A DNA stretch of 20,363 bases from an uncultured Bacteroidota bacterium. Its GTDB lineage: Bacteria > Bacteroidota > Ignavibacteria > UBA10030 > UBA8401. Under the pieces are notes generated by a model. The model had not been told where the DNA came from and made no database searches. It saw only the letters and a list, made by a program, of their open reading frames with translations. Numbering within the stretch: the stretch's first letter is position 1; each line of letters opens with the position of its first letter. The position numbers were made by a program, and so were the translations under genes. Positions 1 through 7,331 of this stretch are shown here, piece after piece. The stretch lies in contig CALETH010000050.1 of NCBI GenBank assembly GCA_937920105.1, positions 1 to 20,363 of the forward strand, written 5' to 3'.

Positions 1-39
1 ACTATAAGTATTTCCTTTACACCGTTTGGACCTTAAGTT

Positions 40-1305
40 ATGAAAACTATAGCCATTGTTGGAACAGGAATTGCGGGAATGGGATGTGCATATTTTCTTC
101 ACAAAAAATATAATCTCACCATATTTGAAAAAAATAATTACATTGGCGGACACACCAATACTATTCCTGTTCAAGAATATGAAAATATCATTTCTATAGA
201 TACTGGTTTTATTGTCTATAATAAAGTAACCTATCCAAATTTTATACGACTAATAGAAAAATTAGAAGTCCCAACAAAACCAACATCAATGTCTTTTAGT
301 GTGCAACACGTACCTTCGGGATTAGAATTTTGTGGTTCTGGATTAGATGGGATTTTTGCTCAGAGGAAAAATATTTTCAAACCATCATTTGTAAAAATGA
401 TTCTCCAAATTAATCGTTTTAATAAAGAAAGTTTAGAAATTTTAGAAAACGAGCAATATGATTCTTATACACTCGCAGAATATGTAGCAGAAAAAAACTA
501 TGGAGAAGATTTTTTATATAAATATTTAATTCCCATGAGTTCAGCAGTATGGTCTACACCAATAGATACAATGCTCCATTTCCCTGCAAAAACATTGATA
601 AGATTTTTTTACAATCACGGATTTTTGGGATTAGATACACAACATCAATGGTACACCATTGTTAATGGAAGCAAAACCTATAGAGAAAAACTTATTGCAC
701 CATTCAAAGAAAAAATTCACACCAATACATCTATTGTAAAAGTAGAAAAAGAAACTGATGGAGTGTTACTCACAACATCCAATGGTGAGAAGAAAAAATT
801 TGATATGGTGATAATTGCTGCTCATGCAAACGAAGCATTAGCAATGCTTGCAAAACCAACCGAGCAAGAAAGAAAATTACTTTCACCATTTCAGTATCAA
901 AAAAATGTTGCAACACTTCATACTGATAGTAGTGTAATGCCAAAAAACAAAAAAGTATGGTCATCGTGGAATTATAGAATTGAAGAAGATGAAAATGGAA
1001 AATTAGTTCCATCCACAATTTATTCTATGAACCATTTACAGCAAGTTTCGCAAAAAAAAGAGTACTTTATTTCTATAGATACACAAAAACCAATCAAACA
1101 AGAAGCAATATTGTGGCAAACAATGTACGAACACCCAATTTTTTCACTTGCCGCAATCAATGCACAAAAAGAATTATCGCAACTCAATGAAAACGGAAAA
1201 ATTTATTTTTGTGGAAGTTATTGTAACTATGGTTTTCATGAAGATGCATTCACTTCAGCAATAGAAGTATCGCAAAAAATTTTGGGAGAAGATGTGTGGA
1301 ATTGA
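40..1305 (+). CDS. FAD-dependent amine oxidase-like oxidoreductase (NAD/FAD-binding protein)
   Basis: A 421-residue flavoprotein of the amine oxidase/phytoene-desaturase type. The N-terminal Rossmann FAD-binding site is visible as GTGIAG at residues 8-13, followed by an acidic residue ending the second strand (E30) and the IGGHTN stretch at 35-40, typical of this group. The C-terminal FAD-binding end appears as a GKIYFCGSYCNYG segment near residue 388. Family knowledge: this protein type is commonly encoded next to DUF1365 and cyclopropane-fatty-acid synthase homologues, as here, and the set is thought to modify unsaturated acyl chains of phospholipids; the substrate of this copy is unknown. 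It overlaps the next gene by 10 bases, which indicates an operon. The ATG at 40 sits directly before the Rossmann strand, so a later start is unlikely. No clear ribosome binding site is seen in the 39 bases upstream. The family is confident; the exact reaction is not. Confidence 0.88.
   Translation: MKTIAIVGTGIAGMGCAYFLHKKYNLTIFEKNNYIGGHTNTIPVQEYENIISIDTGFIVYNKVTYPNFIRLIEKLEVPTKPTSMSFSVQHVPSGLEFCGSGLDGIFAQRKNIFKPSFVKMILQINRFNKESLEILENEQYDSYTLAEYVAEKNYGEDFLYKYLIPMSSAVWSTPIDTMLHFPAKTLIRFFYNHGFLGLDTQHQWYTIVNGSKTYREKLIAPFKEKIHTNTSIVKVEKETDGVLLTTSNGEKKKFDMVIIAAHANEALAMLAKPTEQERKLLSPFQYQKNVATLHTDSSVMPKNKKVWSSWNYRIEEDENGKLVPSTIYSMNHLQQVSQKKEYFISIDTQKPIKQEAILWQTMYEHPIFSLAAINAQKELSQLNENGKIYFCGSYCNYGFHEDAFTSAIEVSQKILGEDVWN
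1284..1288 (+). promoter_or_regulatory. Ribosome binding site supporting the GTG start at 1296
   Basis: GGGAG lies seven bases upstream of GTG 1296, inside the end of the preceding gene. It favours GTG 1296 over the in-frame TTG at 1302 and the internal ATG (residue 13), which would cut off conserved N-terminal sequence. Confidence 0.55.
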
Positions 1306-2075
1306 ATTCGTGTTTATACGAATGCACTGTAATGCACTATCGATTTACTCCAATAAAAAATCGATTTCATTACAGAATATTTATGTTCTACCTTGATATT
1401 GATGAAATTGATACAATCGCAAAATCAATACCATTTATTAGCCGCAACACATGGAATATTTTTTCTTTTCGCGATACAGACCATCTTGTTCTTTCATCCA
1501 AAAACATTAAAGAAAATATCAAAGAATATTTACAAAAAAATGGAATTGATTTTCATAATGGAAAAATAATGTTGCTCACACATTTACGAACATTTGGATA
1601 TGTTTTTAATCCCGTTTCATTCTATTTTTGTTTTAATGAAAAAGGAGAGCCATTATGTGCGATTCCAGAAGTAGGAAATACATTTCGTGAACTCAAACCC
1701 TATCTTATAAAAAAAGAAGATTTGAAAGAAAATATTTTTCAAAAAAAAATAAAAAAATATTTTTACGTTTCTCCATTTATTGAATTAGATACGGAGTTTG
1801 ATTTTATACTTCCAATTCCGAATGAAAAACTCGCTATTCATATCAATGATTACAAAAATGGAGAGAAATTTTTTATCAGTTCATTAGCCGGAATAAAAAA
1901 AACGTTAAATACATTTTATCTTTTTTATTATCTTTGTAAATTTCCTTTCATAACATTAAAAGTTATCACACTTATTCATTGGCAAGCAATAAAACTCTAT
2001 TTCAAAAAACTTCCATATTTAAAAAAAGAAAAAAATAAAGATATGCAAAAAGAGGTATACTCATGGAAAACATAA
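1296..2075 (+). CDS. DUF1365 family protein
   Basis: A 259-residue protein recognisable as DUF1365 by its opening region VMHYRFTPIKNRFHYRIF (residues 12-29), the central THLRTFGYVFNPVSFYF block (96-112) and the EVGNTF motif (125-130). Its biochemical function is not established; the family is almost always found beside the amine-oxidase-like flavoprotein and cyclopropane synthase homologues, so a role in making or handling modified fatty acids is inferred. The start is GTG at 1296, supported by GGGAG seven bases upstream and by colinearity with the usual family start just before the VMH motif. It overlaps the upstream gene by 10 bases and the downstream gene by 13, so translational coupling is likely. 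The C-terminal 60 residues are lysine- and aromatic-rich, with an A9 run near 1741. Confidence 0.88.
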   Translation: MELNSCLYECTVMHYRFTPIKNRFHYRIFMFYLDIDEIDTIAKSIPFISRNTWNIFSFRDTDHLVLSSKNIKENIKEYLQKNGIDFHNGKIMLLTHLRTFGYVFNPVSFYFCFNEKGEPLCAIPEVGNTFRELKPYLIKKEDLKENIFQKKIKKYFYVSPFIELDTEFDFILPIPNEKLAIHINDYKNGEKFFISSLAGIKKTLNTFYLFYYLCKFPFITLKVITLIHWQAIKLYFKKLPYLKKEKNKDMQKEVYSWKT

Positions 2076-3343
2076 TTTATCAATCAATAGAAAATTATTT
2101 AGCATCAGTAAAAAGAATTTCATCATACGAAAAAATTGTACTCAATGTACTTTCAGAAATGCAACAAGGGTTTTTGCGATTAATTTTACCTAATAGTAAA
2201 GTTATTACTTTAGGCAATGAAACATCATCAATAAAAGCAACAATTAATATTATCAATCCAAAATTTTTTAAAAAATGTGTATTGCATGGAGATATTGGTT
2301 TTGGAGAATCGTACGTTGATGGAGATTGGGAAACTGATAATCTTACCTCTGTTATTAAGTGGTTTCTTCTTAATATAGATAATGCACCGTCAATTTCTGG
2401 TTCCAAAAGAAAACTCTTACCAGTGAATTTTTTAAAAACTATAAATCGAATCTCGCATCTTGTTCGTTCTAATACTATTATTGGAAGCAAAAAAAATATT
2501 TCTGCTCATTATGATTTAAATAATGAATTTTTCAGTTTGTTCTTAGATTCTACAATGACGTATTCTTCTGCCTATTTTAAAGGACGGTCACCATTATTCC
2601 ACGAAAACTATGAACTAGAGCAAGCACAAAAAGCAAAATATGAACGACTTTGTAGAATTATGCAATTACAATCTACAGACCATATTTTAGAAATCGGAAG
2701 TGGGTGGGGGGGATTTGCATTCTATGCAGCAAAAAATTACGGATGTAAAGTTACAACAATTACAATTTCAAAAGAACAGTTTGAATTTGTAGAACACAAA
2801 ATTGCTGAAGAGGGCTTAACAAATAAAATCGAAATTCGATTAGAAGATTATCGTAATATTACCGGTGAGTATGATAAAATTATTTCTATAGAAATGTTAG
2901 AAGCAGTAGGGCACAAATTTTTGAAAACCTATTTCAAAAAGTGCCAACAATTATTAAAGAAAAATGGAATGTTAGGACTACAGGTAATTACTTGTCCGGA
3001 TTCTCGATATGATTCACTTCGTAAAAGCGTGGATTGGATTCAAAAACATATTTTCCCTGGTTCATTATTACCATCTATTGGAGCAATTAATGATGCAATT
3101 CATAAAACGGGAAATATGTTTTTGTATGATGTAAAAGATTTTGGTATAGATTATTCTAAAACATTAGCAATATGGAAGAAAAATTTTAATCAAAAATTAT
3201 CTCAAGTACGAGAATTGGGTTTTGATGAAATTTTTATCCGCAAATGGAATTATTATTTAAGTTATTGTGAAGCCGCTTTTGCAATGAAAAATATTAGTGT
3301 TGTCCAAATGGTCTACACACGTCCAAACAATGTTGTTCTGTGA
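2063..3343 (+). CDS. cfa: Cyclopropane-fatty-acyl-phospholipid synthase family methyltransferase
   Basis: A 426-residue SAM-dependent enzyme that would transfer a methyl or methylene group to the double bond of unsaturated acyl chains in membrane phospholipids. The SAM-binding motif LEIGSGWGG is at residues 209-217, preceded by the conserved AHYDLNNEFF region (148-157) and followed by SIEMLEAVGH (275-284), which carries the conserved glutamate. A C-terminal YYLSYCEAAF segment (397-406) matches the conserved cysteine region of the family. Length is slightly above the E. coli enzyme (about 380). AGAGG at 2051-2055 is a good ribosome binding site seven bases before ATG 2063, within the end of the DUF1365 gene. 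With the two upstream genes it forms a lipid-modification operon. The product could be a cyclopropane or a methyl-branched chain; the sequence alone does not decide. Confidence 0.93.
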   Translation: MENIIYQSIENYLASVKRISSYEKIVLNVLSEMQQGFLRLILPNSKVITLGNETSSIKATINIINPKFFKKCVLHGDIGFGESYVDGDWETDNLTSVIKWFLLNIDNAPSISGSKRKLLPVNFLKTINRISHLVRSNTIIGSKKNISAHYDLNNEFFSLFLDSTMTYSSAYFKGRSPLFHENYELEQAQKAKYERLCRIMQLQSTDHILEIGSGWGGFAFYAAKNYGCKVTTITISKEQFEFVEHKIAEEGLTNKIEIRLEDYRNITGEYDKIISIEMLEAVGHKFLKTYFKKCQQLLKKNGMLGLQVITCPDSRYDSLRKSVDWIQKHIFPGSLLPSIGAINDAIHKTGNMFLYDVKDFGIDYSKTLAIWKKNFNQKLSQVRELGFDEIFIRKWNYYLSYCEAAFAMKNISVVQMVYTRPNNVVL

Positions 3344-3421
3344 GATGTATCACAAAAAGAAATTTTATACTGGAAAATTTTTTAAAAAAAACTTATATTA
3401 AAAATTCTGTGAGATATATCA
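3336..3421 (+). repeat. Pair of 17-nt near-identical direct repeats after cfa
   Basis: TTCTGTGAGATGTATCA at 3336-3352 (it contains the cfa stop codon) recurs at 3405-3421 with one change (G to A). The second copy contains the palindrome GATATATC. The copies lie 69 bases apart, head to tail, in the 150-base gap before ugd. This could be a binding-site pair or the trace of a small duplication; no function can be assigned. Confidence 0.6.
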
Positions 3422-3430
3422 AGTAATACA

Positions 3431-3469
3431 TTTTGTTATTCTCACATGTTTTTAACGGGAATCCAGTTT
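3431..3469 (+). repeat. Degenerate copy of the palindromic ATTCCCGC/GCGGGAAT repeat
   Basis: This stretch resembles the intact repeat at 5790-5850 in the same orientation but lacks the inner hairpin. Over the first 17 bases of the left arm the two copies differ at five positions, all of them transitions of C to T or G to A type; the right arm keeps CGGGAATCCA. It looks like a decayed copy of a dispersed repeat. It lies 25 bases before the ugd start. Confidence 0.6.
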
Positions 3470-3493
3470 ATTAAAAATTAAAATAATCATTAC

Positions 3494-4798
3494 ATGAAAA
3501 TTTCTATCGTTGGCACTGGCTATGTTGGATTAGTACAGGGAGCATGTTTCGCAGATTCAGGAAACACTGTACTTTGTATGGATATTGATGAAAAAAAAAT
3601 TAGTAATCTCAAAAAAAATATTGTACCCATTTATGAACCTGGTCTTGAAGATATTATCAAACGTAATATTCATGAAAAAAGAATTACGTTTACAACTTCA
3701 GTAAAAGATGCCGTTGAAAAAAGCGATATTATTTTTCTTTGCCTTCCTACACCACAATCCGAAGATGGTTCCGCTGATGTTTCCCGTGTATTAAAAGTTG
3801 CAGAACAAATTTCCACACTTGCCAAAGGATATAAAATTGTTGTCAGCAAAAGTACAGTTCCCGTTGGAACAGTAGATAAAGTTCGTCAAATCATAAGAAA
3901 GAAAAATAAAGAAATCGATGTTGTATCCAATCCAGAATTTTTAAAAGAAGGTTCCGCAATTTTAGATTCTTTAAAACCCGATAGAGTAGTCATTGGTACA
4001 AAAAGTAAAAAGGCAGCAGATATTCTTACAAAATTATATCAACCATTTGTGCGAACAGGAAATCCAATTTTAATTATGGATGAACGCAGTGCGGAATTAA
4101 CGAAGTATGCGGCGAATTCTTTTCTTGCAACAAAAATTTCTTTTATGAATGAATTAGCAAATTTGTGTGAAAAAGTTGGTGCTGATGTTGATAATATTCG
4201 TAAAGGAATTGGAACTGACCCTCGCATTGGAAATCAATTTCTCTTTTCTGGAATTGGATATGGTGGTTCATGTTTTCCGAAAGATGTGAAAGCACTCATC
4301 AAAACTTCTATTGAAAATGAATATGAATTTTCAATTCTTCGTTCTGTTGATGAAGTGAATGAGCGGCAAAAACGAGTTCTTATCAAAAAAATCAATAAAC
4401 ATTTTTCCAATAAACTTAAAAATAAAAAAATTGCTCTTTGGGGACTTGCATTTAAGCCACAAACGGATGATATACGTGAAGCACCATCATTAGTTATCAT
4501 CAATGCACTTTTGGAAAGTGGTGCAAAAATTTCTGTTCATGACCCAGTCGCAATGCATCCTATACAAAATATTTATGGAAAAAAACTTGAGTATCATGAA
4601 AACAATTATGATGCAATAAAAAATGCCGATGCACTTATAATAGTTACAGAATGGAATGAGTTTCGTCGGCCTGATTTCAAAAAAATGAAAACGTTAATGA
4701 AGCACCCAGTTATTTTTGATGGAAGAAATATTTATGACCCACAAGAAATGAAACAACGTGGCTTAGTGTATTATGGAATAGGAAGAAAACATGAATAA
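3494..4798 (+). CDS. ugd: UDP-glucose 6-dehydrogenase
   Basis: A 434-residue cytoplasmic enzyme oxidising UDP-glucose to UDP-glucuronate with two NAD. The N-terminal Rossmann motif GTGYVG is at residues 7-12 with the acidic strand end D30; the family stretch YEPGLE is at 47-52. The SNPEFLKEG segment (145-153), the conserved lysine in ELTKYAAN (K204) and the catalytic cysteine in GYGGSCFPKD (C260) are all present. Length is normal for the Ugd/TuaD group, and the YEPGLE stretch argues against the related UDP-ManNAc dehydrogenase (WecC). The stop overlaps the start of the UDP-glucuronate decarboxylase gene by 8 bases, so the two probably act in sequence. No strong ribosome binding site precedes ATG 3494. 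Confidence 0.96.
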   Translation: MKISIVGTGYVGLVQGACFADSGNTVLCMDIDEKKISNLKKNIVPIYEPGLEDIIKRNIHEKRITFTTSVKDAVEKSDIIFLCLPTPQSEDGSADVSRVLKVAEQISTLAKGYKIVVSKSTVPVGTVDKVRQIIRKKNKEIDVVSNPEFLKEGSAILDSLKPDRVVIGTKSKKAADILTKLYQPFVRTGNPILIMDERSAELTKYAANSFLATKISFMNELANLCEKVGADVDNIRKGIGTDPRIGNQFLFSGIGYGGSCFPKDVKALIKTSIENEYEFSILRSVDEVNERQKRVLIKKINKHFSNKLKNKKIALWGLAFKPQTDDIREAPSLVIINALLESGAKISVHDPVAMHPIQNIYGKKLEYHENNYDAIKNADALIIVTEWNEFRRPDFKKMKTLMKHPVIFDGRNIYDPQEMKQRGLVYYGIGRKHE

Positions 4799-5732
4799 AA
4801 CTTCTGTTGTAACTGGTGGAGCGGGTTTTCTTGGTTCACATTTATGTGAACGTTTATTGAGTGAAGGGCACAACGTTATTTGTTTAGATAATCTTGTAAC
4901 TGGAAATGTAGATAATATTCAACATCTTTTTGAAAACAAAAAATTTCGTTTTATTGATTATGATGTAACAAATTTTATTTATGTTCCCGATGATGTGCAT
5001 TATGTTTTTCATTTCGCTTCACCCGCAAGTCCTATCGATTATCTTAAACTCCCCATTCAGACTCTAAAAGTTGGTTCACTTGGAACACATAAAACACTTG
5101 GTTTTGCAAAAGCAAAAAAAGCAAGATTTTTTCTTGCTTCAACATCCGAAGTGTACGGAGACCCAGAAATTCATCCACAAAAAGAAGAATATTGGGGAAA
5201 TGTAAATCCTGTTGGACCTCGTGGTGTGTATGATGAAGCAAAACGTTTTGCCGAAGCAATGACAATGGCATATCATCGTTATCATAAATTAGAAACTCGC
5301 ATTATAAGAATTTTTAATACGTATGGTGAACGAATGAGAATTGAAGATGGAAGAGCCATTCCTGCGTTTGTTTCCCAAGCATTGCGTGAAGAAGATGTTA
5401 CAGTGTTTGGAGATGGAAAACAAACTCGCAGTGTTTGCTACGTTTCTGATTTAATTGATGGAATTTATAAATTGATGATGTCGGATTATACATTGCCAAT
5501 GAATATTGGAAATCCTGATGAGATTACCATGTTGGATTTAGCAAAAGAAATTATTGAATTAACAGGAAGTAAAAGTAAAATCATCTTTAAAGAACTTCCA
5601 CAAGACGACCCAAAAATTCGCCAACCAAATATTGAAAAAGCAAAATCTATTTTGCAATGGCAACCAAAAATCAATCGTAAAGAAGGATTGAAAAAAACGA
5701 TTGAGTATTTTAAGACCAAAGTAAAACTGTGA
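4791..5732 (+). CDS. uxs: UDP-glucuronate decarboxylase (UDP-xylose synthase)
   Basis: A 313-residue extended short-chain dehydrogenase that would decarboxylate UDP-glucuronate to UDP-xylose through an enzyme-bound NAD. The NAD motif GGAGFLG is at residues 9-15. HFASPASPIDY (74-84) and YGDPEIHPQKEEYWG (122-136) are signatures of UXS enzymes rather than of dTDP-glucose dehydratases. The catalytic triad region is seen as TSE (118-120) and YDEAK (Y147, K151), and the ERMRIEDGR stretch (180-188) is also characteristic. It overlaps ugd by 8 bases, with GGAAGA just upstream of ATG 4791, so the substrate is supplied by the neighbouring enzyme. UDP-xylose or its 4-keto intermediate would feed the polysaccharide. 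Confidence 0.93.
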   Translation: MNKTSVVTGGAGFLGSHLCERLLSEGHNVICLDNLVTGNVDNIQHLFENKKFRFIDYDVTNFIYVPDDVHYVFHFASPASPIDYLKLPIQTLKVGSLGTHKTLGFAKAKKARFFLASTSEVYGDPEIHPQKEEYWGNVNPVGPRGVYDEAKRFAEAMTMAYHRYHKLETRIIRIFNTYGERMRIEDGRAIPAFVSQALREEDVTVFGDGKQTRSVCYVSDLIDGIYKLMMSDYTLPMNIGNPDEITMLDLAKEIIELTGSKSKIIFKELPQDDPKIRQPNIEKAKSILQWQPKINRKEGLKKTIEYFKTKVKL

Positions 5733-5789
5733 TTAAAATGATTTGAATGATGAATATTGAAATTGTAAATAACTAAAAAATTTAAGTTT

Positions 5790-5850
5790 GTCATTCCCGC
5801 ACGCTTCCTCAATAAAAACATTTGAGGACAAGTTTAGCGGGAATCCATTT
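5790..5850 (+). repeat. Palindromic repeat with nested hairpin between uxs and rfbA
   Basis: ATTCCCGC (5793-5800) pairs with GCGGGAAT (5837-5844), enclosing a second perfect stem CCTCAA (5807-5812) with TTGAGG (5822-5827). No T-run follows, so it is not a typical intrinsic terminator. The outer arms resemble the widespread GTCATTCCCGC...GCGGGAATCC type of dispersed palindrome. A degenerate copy lies at 3431-3469. The element occupies most of the 140-base gap before rfbA. Confidence 0.75.
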
Positions 5851-5872
5851 TGATAGAAATAGAAAACACATA

Positions 5873-6736
5873 ATGTCGCAACGCAAAGGAATAATTCTCG
5901 CTGGTGGTTCTGGAACACGTCTCTATCCTGCAACAACTGCGGTAAGTAAGCAACTTCTTCCGATTTATGATAAACCGATGATTTATTATCCGCTTTCTGT
6001 ATTAATGTTGGCGGAAATACGAGAGGTGTTGATAATTTCTACTCCTTTGGATATTCCACGATTTGAAATATTATTAGGAGATGGTTCTCAATGGGGAATG
6101 AAATTTCATTATGCAGAACAACCAAAACCGGAAGGGTTAGCACAAGCATTTATTATTGGAGAAAAATTTATTAAAGATGATAATGTTACTTTAATTTTAG
6201 GAGATAATATTTTTTACGGTCACGGATTTATTTCTCATCTAAAAAATAATAATGATGGTGCGACTGTTTTTGGATATTATGTTAAAGACCCAGAACGATA
6301 TGGTGTGGTGGAATTTGATGATGAAGGAAAAGTTTTAAGTATAGAAGAAAAACCAAAAGAACCACGTTCCAACTATGCAGTAACTGGTTTATATTTTTAT
6401 GATAATGATGTTGTGAGTATTGCAAAAAATCTCAAACCATCACCACGTGGTGAATTGGAAATTACTGATGTAAATAAAGAATATTTGAAACGCGGAAAAC
6501 TTACCGTGCAACTTTTCGGACGCGGAATTGCTTGGTTAGATACAGGAACTCATGAAAGCATGTTGCAAGCATCCAATTTTATCGAAACAATAGAACAACG
6601 TCAAGGACTTAAAGTTGCTTGTCCCGAAGAAATCGCATTTCATAATAAATGGATTACTGCAAGTGATATTAAGAAATTAGCCGAACCAATGAAAAAAAAC
6701 AACTATGGTGAATATTTATTAGGATTGATTCGATAA
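5873..6736 (+). CDS. rfbA: Glucose-1-phosphate thymidylyltransferase
   Basis: A 287-residue enzyme that makes dTDP-glucose from dTTP and glucose 1-phosphate, the first step to dTDP-L-rhamnose and related sugars. Seen are the nucleotide-binding loop GGSGTRLYP (11-19), the SKQLLPIYDKPM segment (25-36), the metal-binding LGDN (109-112), EEKP (158-161) and WLDTGTH (221-227). Length is normal for RmlA. The reading frame is open further up to TTG 5822, but that extension runs through the palindromic repeat and adds residues foreign to the family; ATG 5873 directly precedes the conserved start. Only two bases separate its stop from rfbC. rfbB and rfbD, needed to finish dTDP-rhamnose, are not in the window. 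Confidence 0.95.
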   Translation: MSQRKGIILAGGSGTRLYPATTAVSKQLLPIYDKPMIYYPLSVLMLAEIREVLIISTPLDIPRFEILLGDGSQWGMKFHYAEQPKPEGLAQAFIIGEKFIKDDNVTLILGDNIFYGHGFISHLKNNNDGATVFGYYVKDPERYGVVEFDDEGKVLSIEEKPKEPRSNYAVTGLYFYDNDVVSIAKNLKPSPRGELEITDVNKEYLKRGKLTVQLFGRGIAWLDTGTHESMLQASNFIETIEQRQGLKVACPEEIAFHNKWITASDIKKLAEPMKKNNYGEYLLGLIR

Positions 6737-6738
6737 TA

Positions 6739-7284
6739 ATGGAAATCAAAGCATCAACACTTTTTGGAGCATACATTATTACTCCAGATATTTTTATAGA
6801 TAATCGTGGTTTTTTTATCGAATTGTGGCAAAGTGAAAAATATGAAAAATTAGGATTGCTTCAAGATTTTGTTCAAGATAATTTATCGTATTCTACAAAA
6901 GGAACATTACGTGGGTTGCATTTTCAAAACCCAACACCACAAGGAAAACTCGTTACAGTATTACAAGGTGAGGTATTTGATGTAATGGTAGATTTGAGAA
7001 CAAACTCTCCAACTTTTGGAAAATGGGAAGGCGTTATTTTATCTGAAGAAAATAAAAAACAGATTTATGTTCCTGAGGGTTTTGCTCATGGATTTGTTGT
7101 CACTAGTGAAACTGCATTATTCTATTATAAGTGTACAGAATTTTATCAACCCAAAAATGAAAAAACTCTTTTATGGAATGATAGTGATGTGGGAATTGAA
7201 TGGCCGGTAAAAGCACCAACAGTTTCTATAAAAGATGAACGTGGATTAAGGTTAAAAGAATTTGGAGCAGAAAATCTTTTTTAA
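6739..7284 (+). CDS. rfbC: dTDP-4-dehydrorhamnose 3,5-epimerase
   Basis: A 181-residue cupin-fold epimerase converting dTDP-4-keto-6-deoxyglucose to dTDP-4-keto-L-rhamnose. The family block GTLRGLHFQNP is at residues 55-65 with the catalytic histidine H61; VPEGFAHGF (111-119) holds the second conserved histidine (H117); FYYKCTEFY (128-136) supplies the conserved tyrosine region. Length matches RmlC. ATG 6739 is two bases after the rfbA stop, so the two are co-translated. The next gene starts 47 bases downstream, after an AT-rich gap. Confidence 0.95.
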   Translation: MEIKASTLFGAYIITPDIFIDNRGFFIELWQSEKYEKLGLLQDFVQDNLSYSTKGTLRGLHFQNPTPQGKLVTVLQGEVFDVMVDLRTNSPTFGKWEGVILSEENKKQIYVPEGFAHGFVVTSETALFYYKCTEFYQPKNEKTLLWNDSDVGIEWPVKAPTVSIKDERGLRLKEFGAENLF

Positions 7285-7331
7285 AGAGAAAAATTTTTGT
7301 AATTTAAAAACTAAATTTATTTTTTAGAATA

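Noticed and set aside
2095..2490. 131-codon open frame on the minus strand inside cfa
   Set aside because: It is antisense to a well conserved family region and shows no recognisable protein features.
5790..5850. Intrinsic terminator after uxs
   Set aside because: The stem is good but the sequence after it is not T-rich enough, and the outer arms match a dispersed palindrome with a second copy upstream of ugd.
5822..5872. N-terminal extension of rfbA from TTG 5822
   Set aside because: It runs through the palindromic repeat and has no counterpart in the RmlA family; ATG 5873 fits the conserved start.
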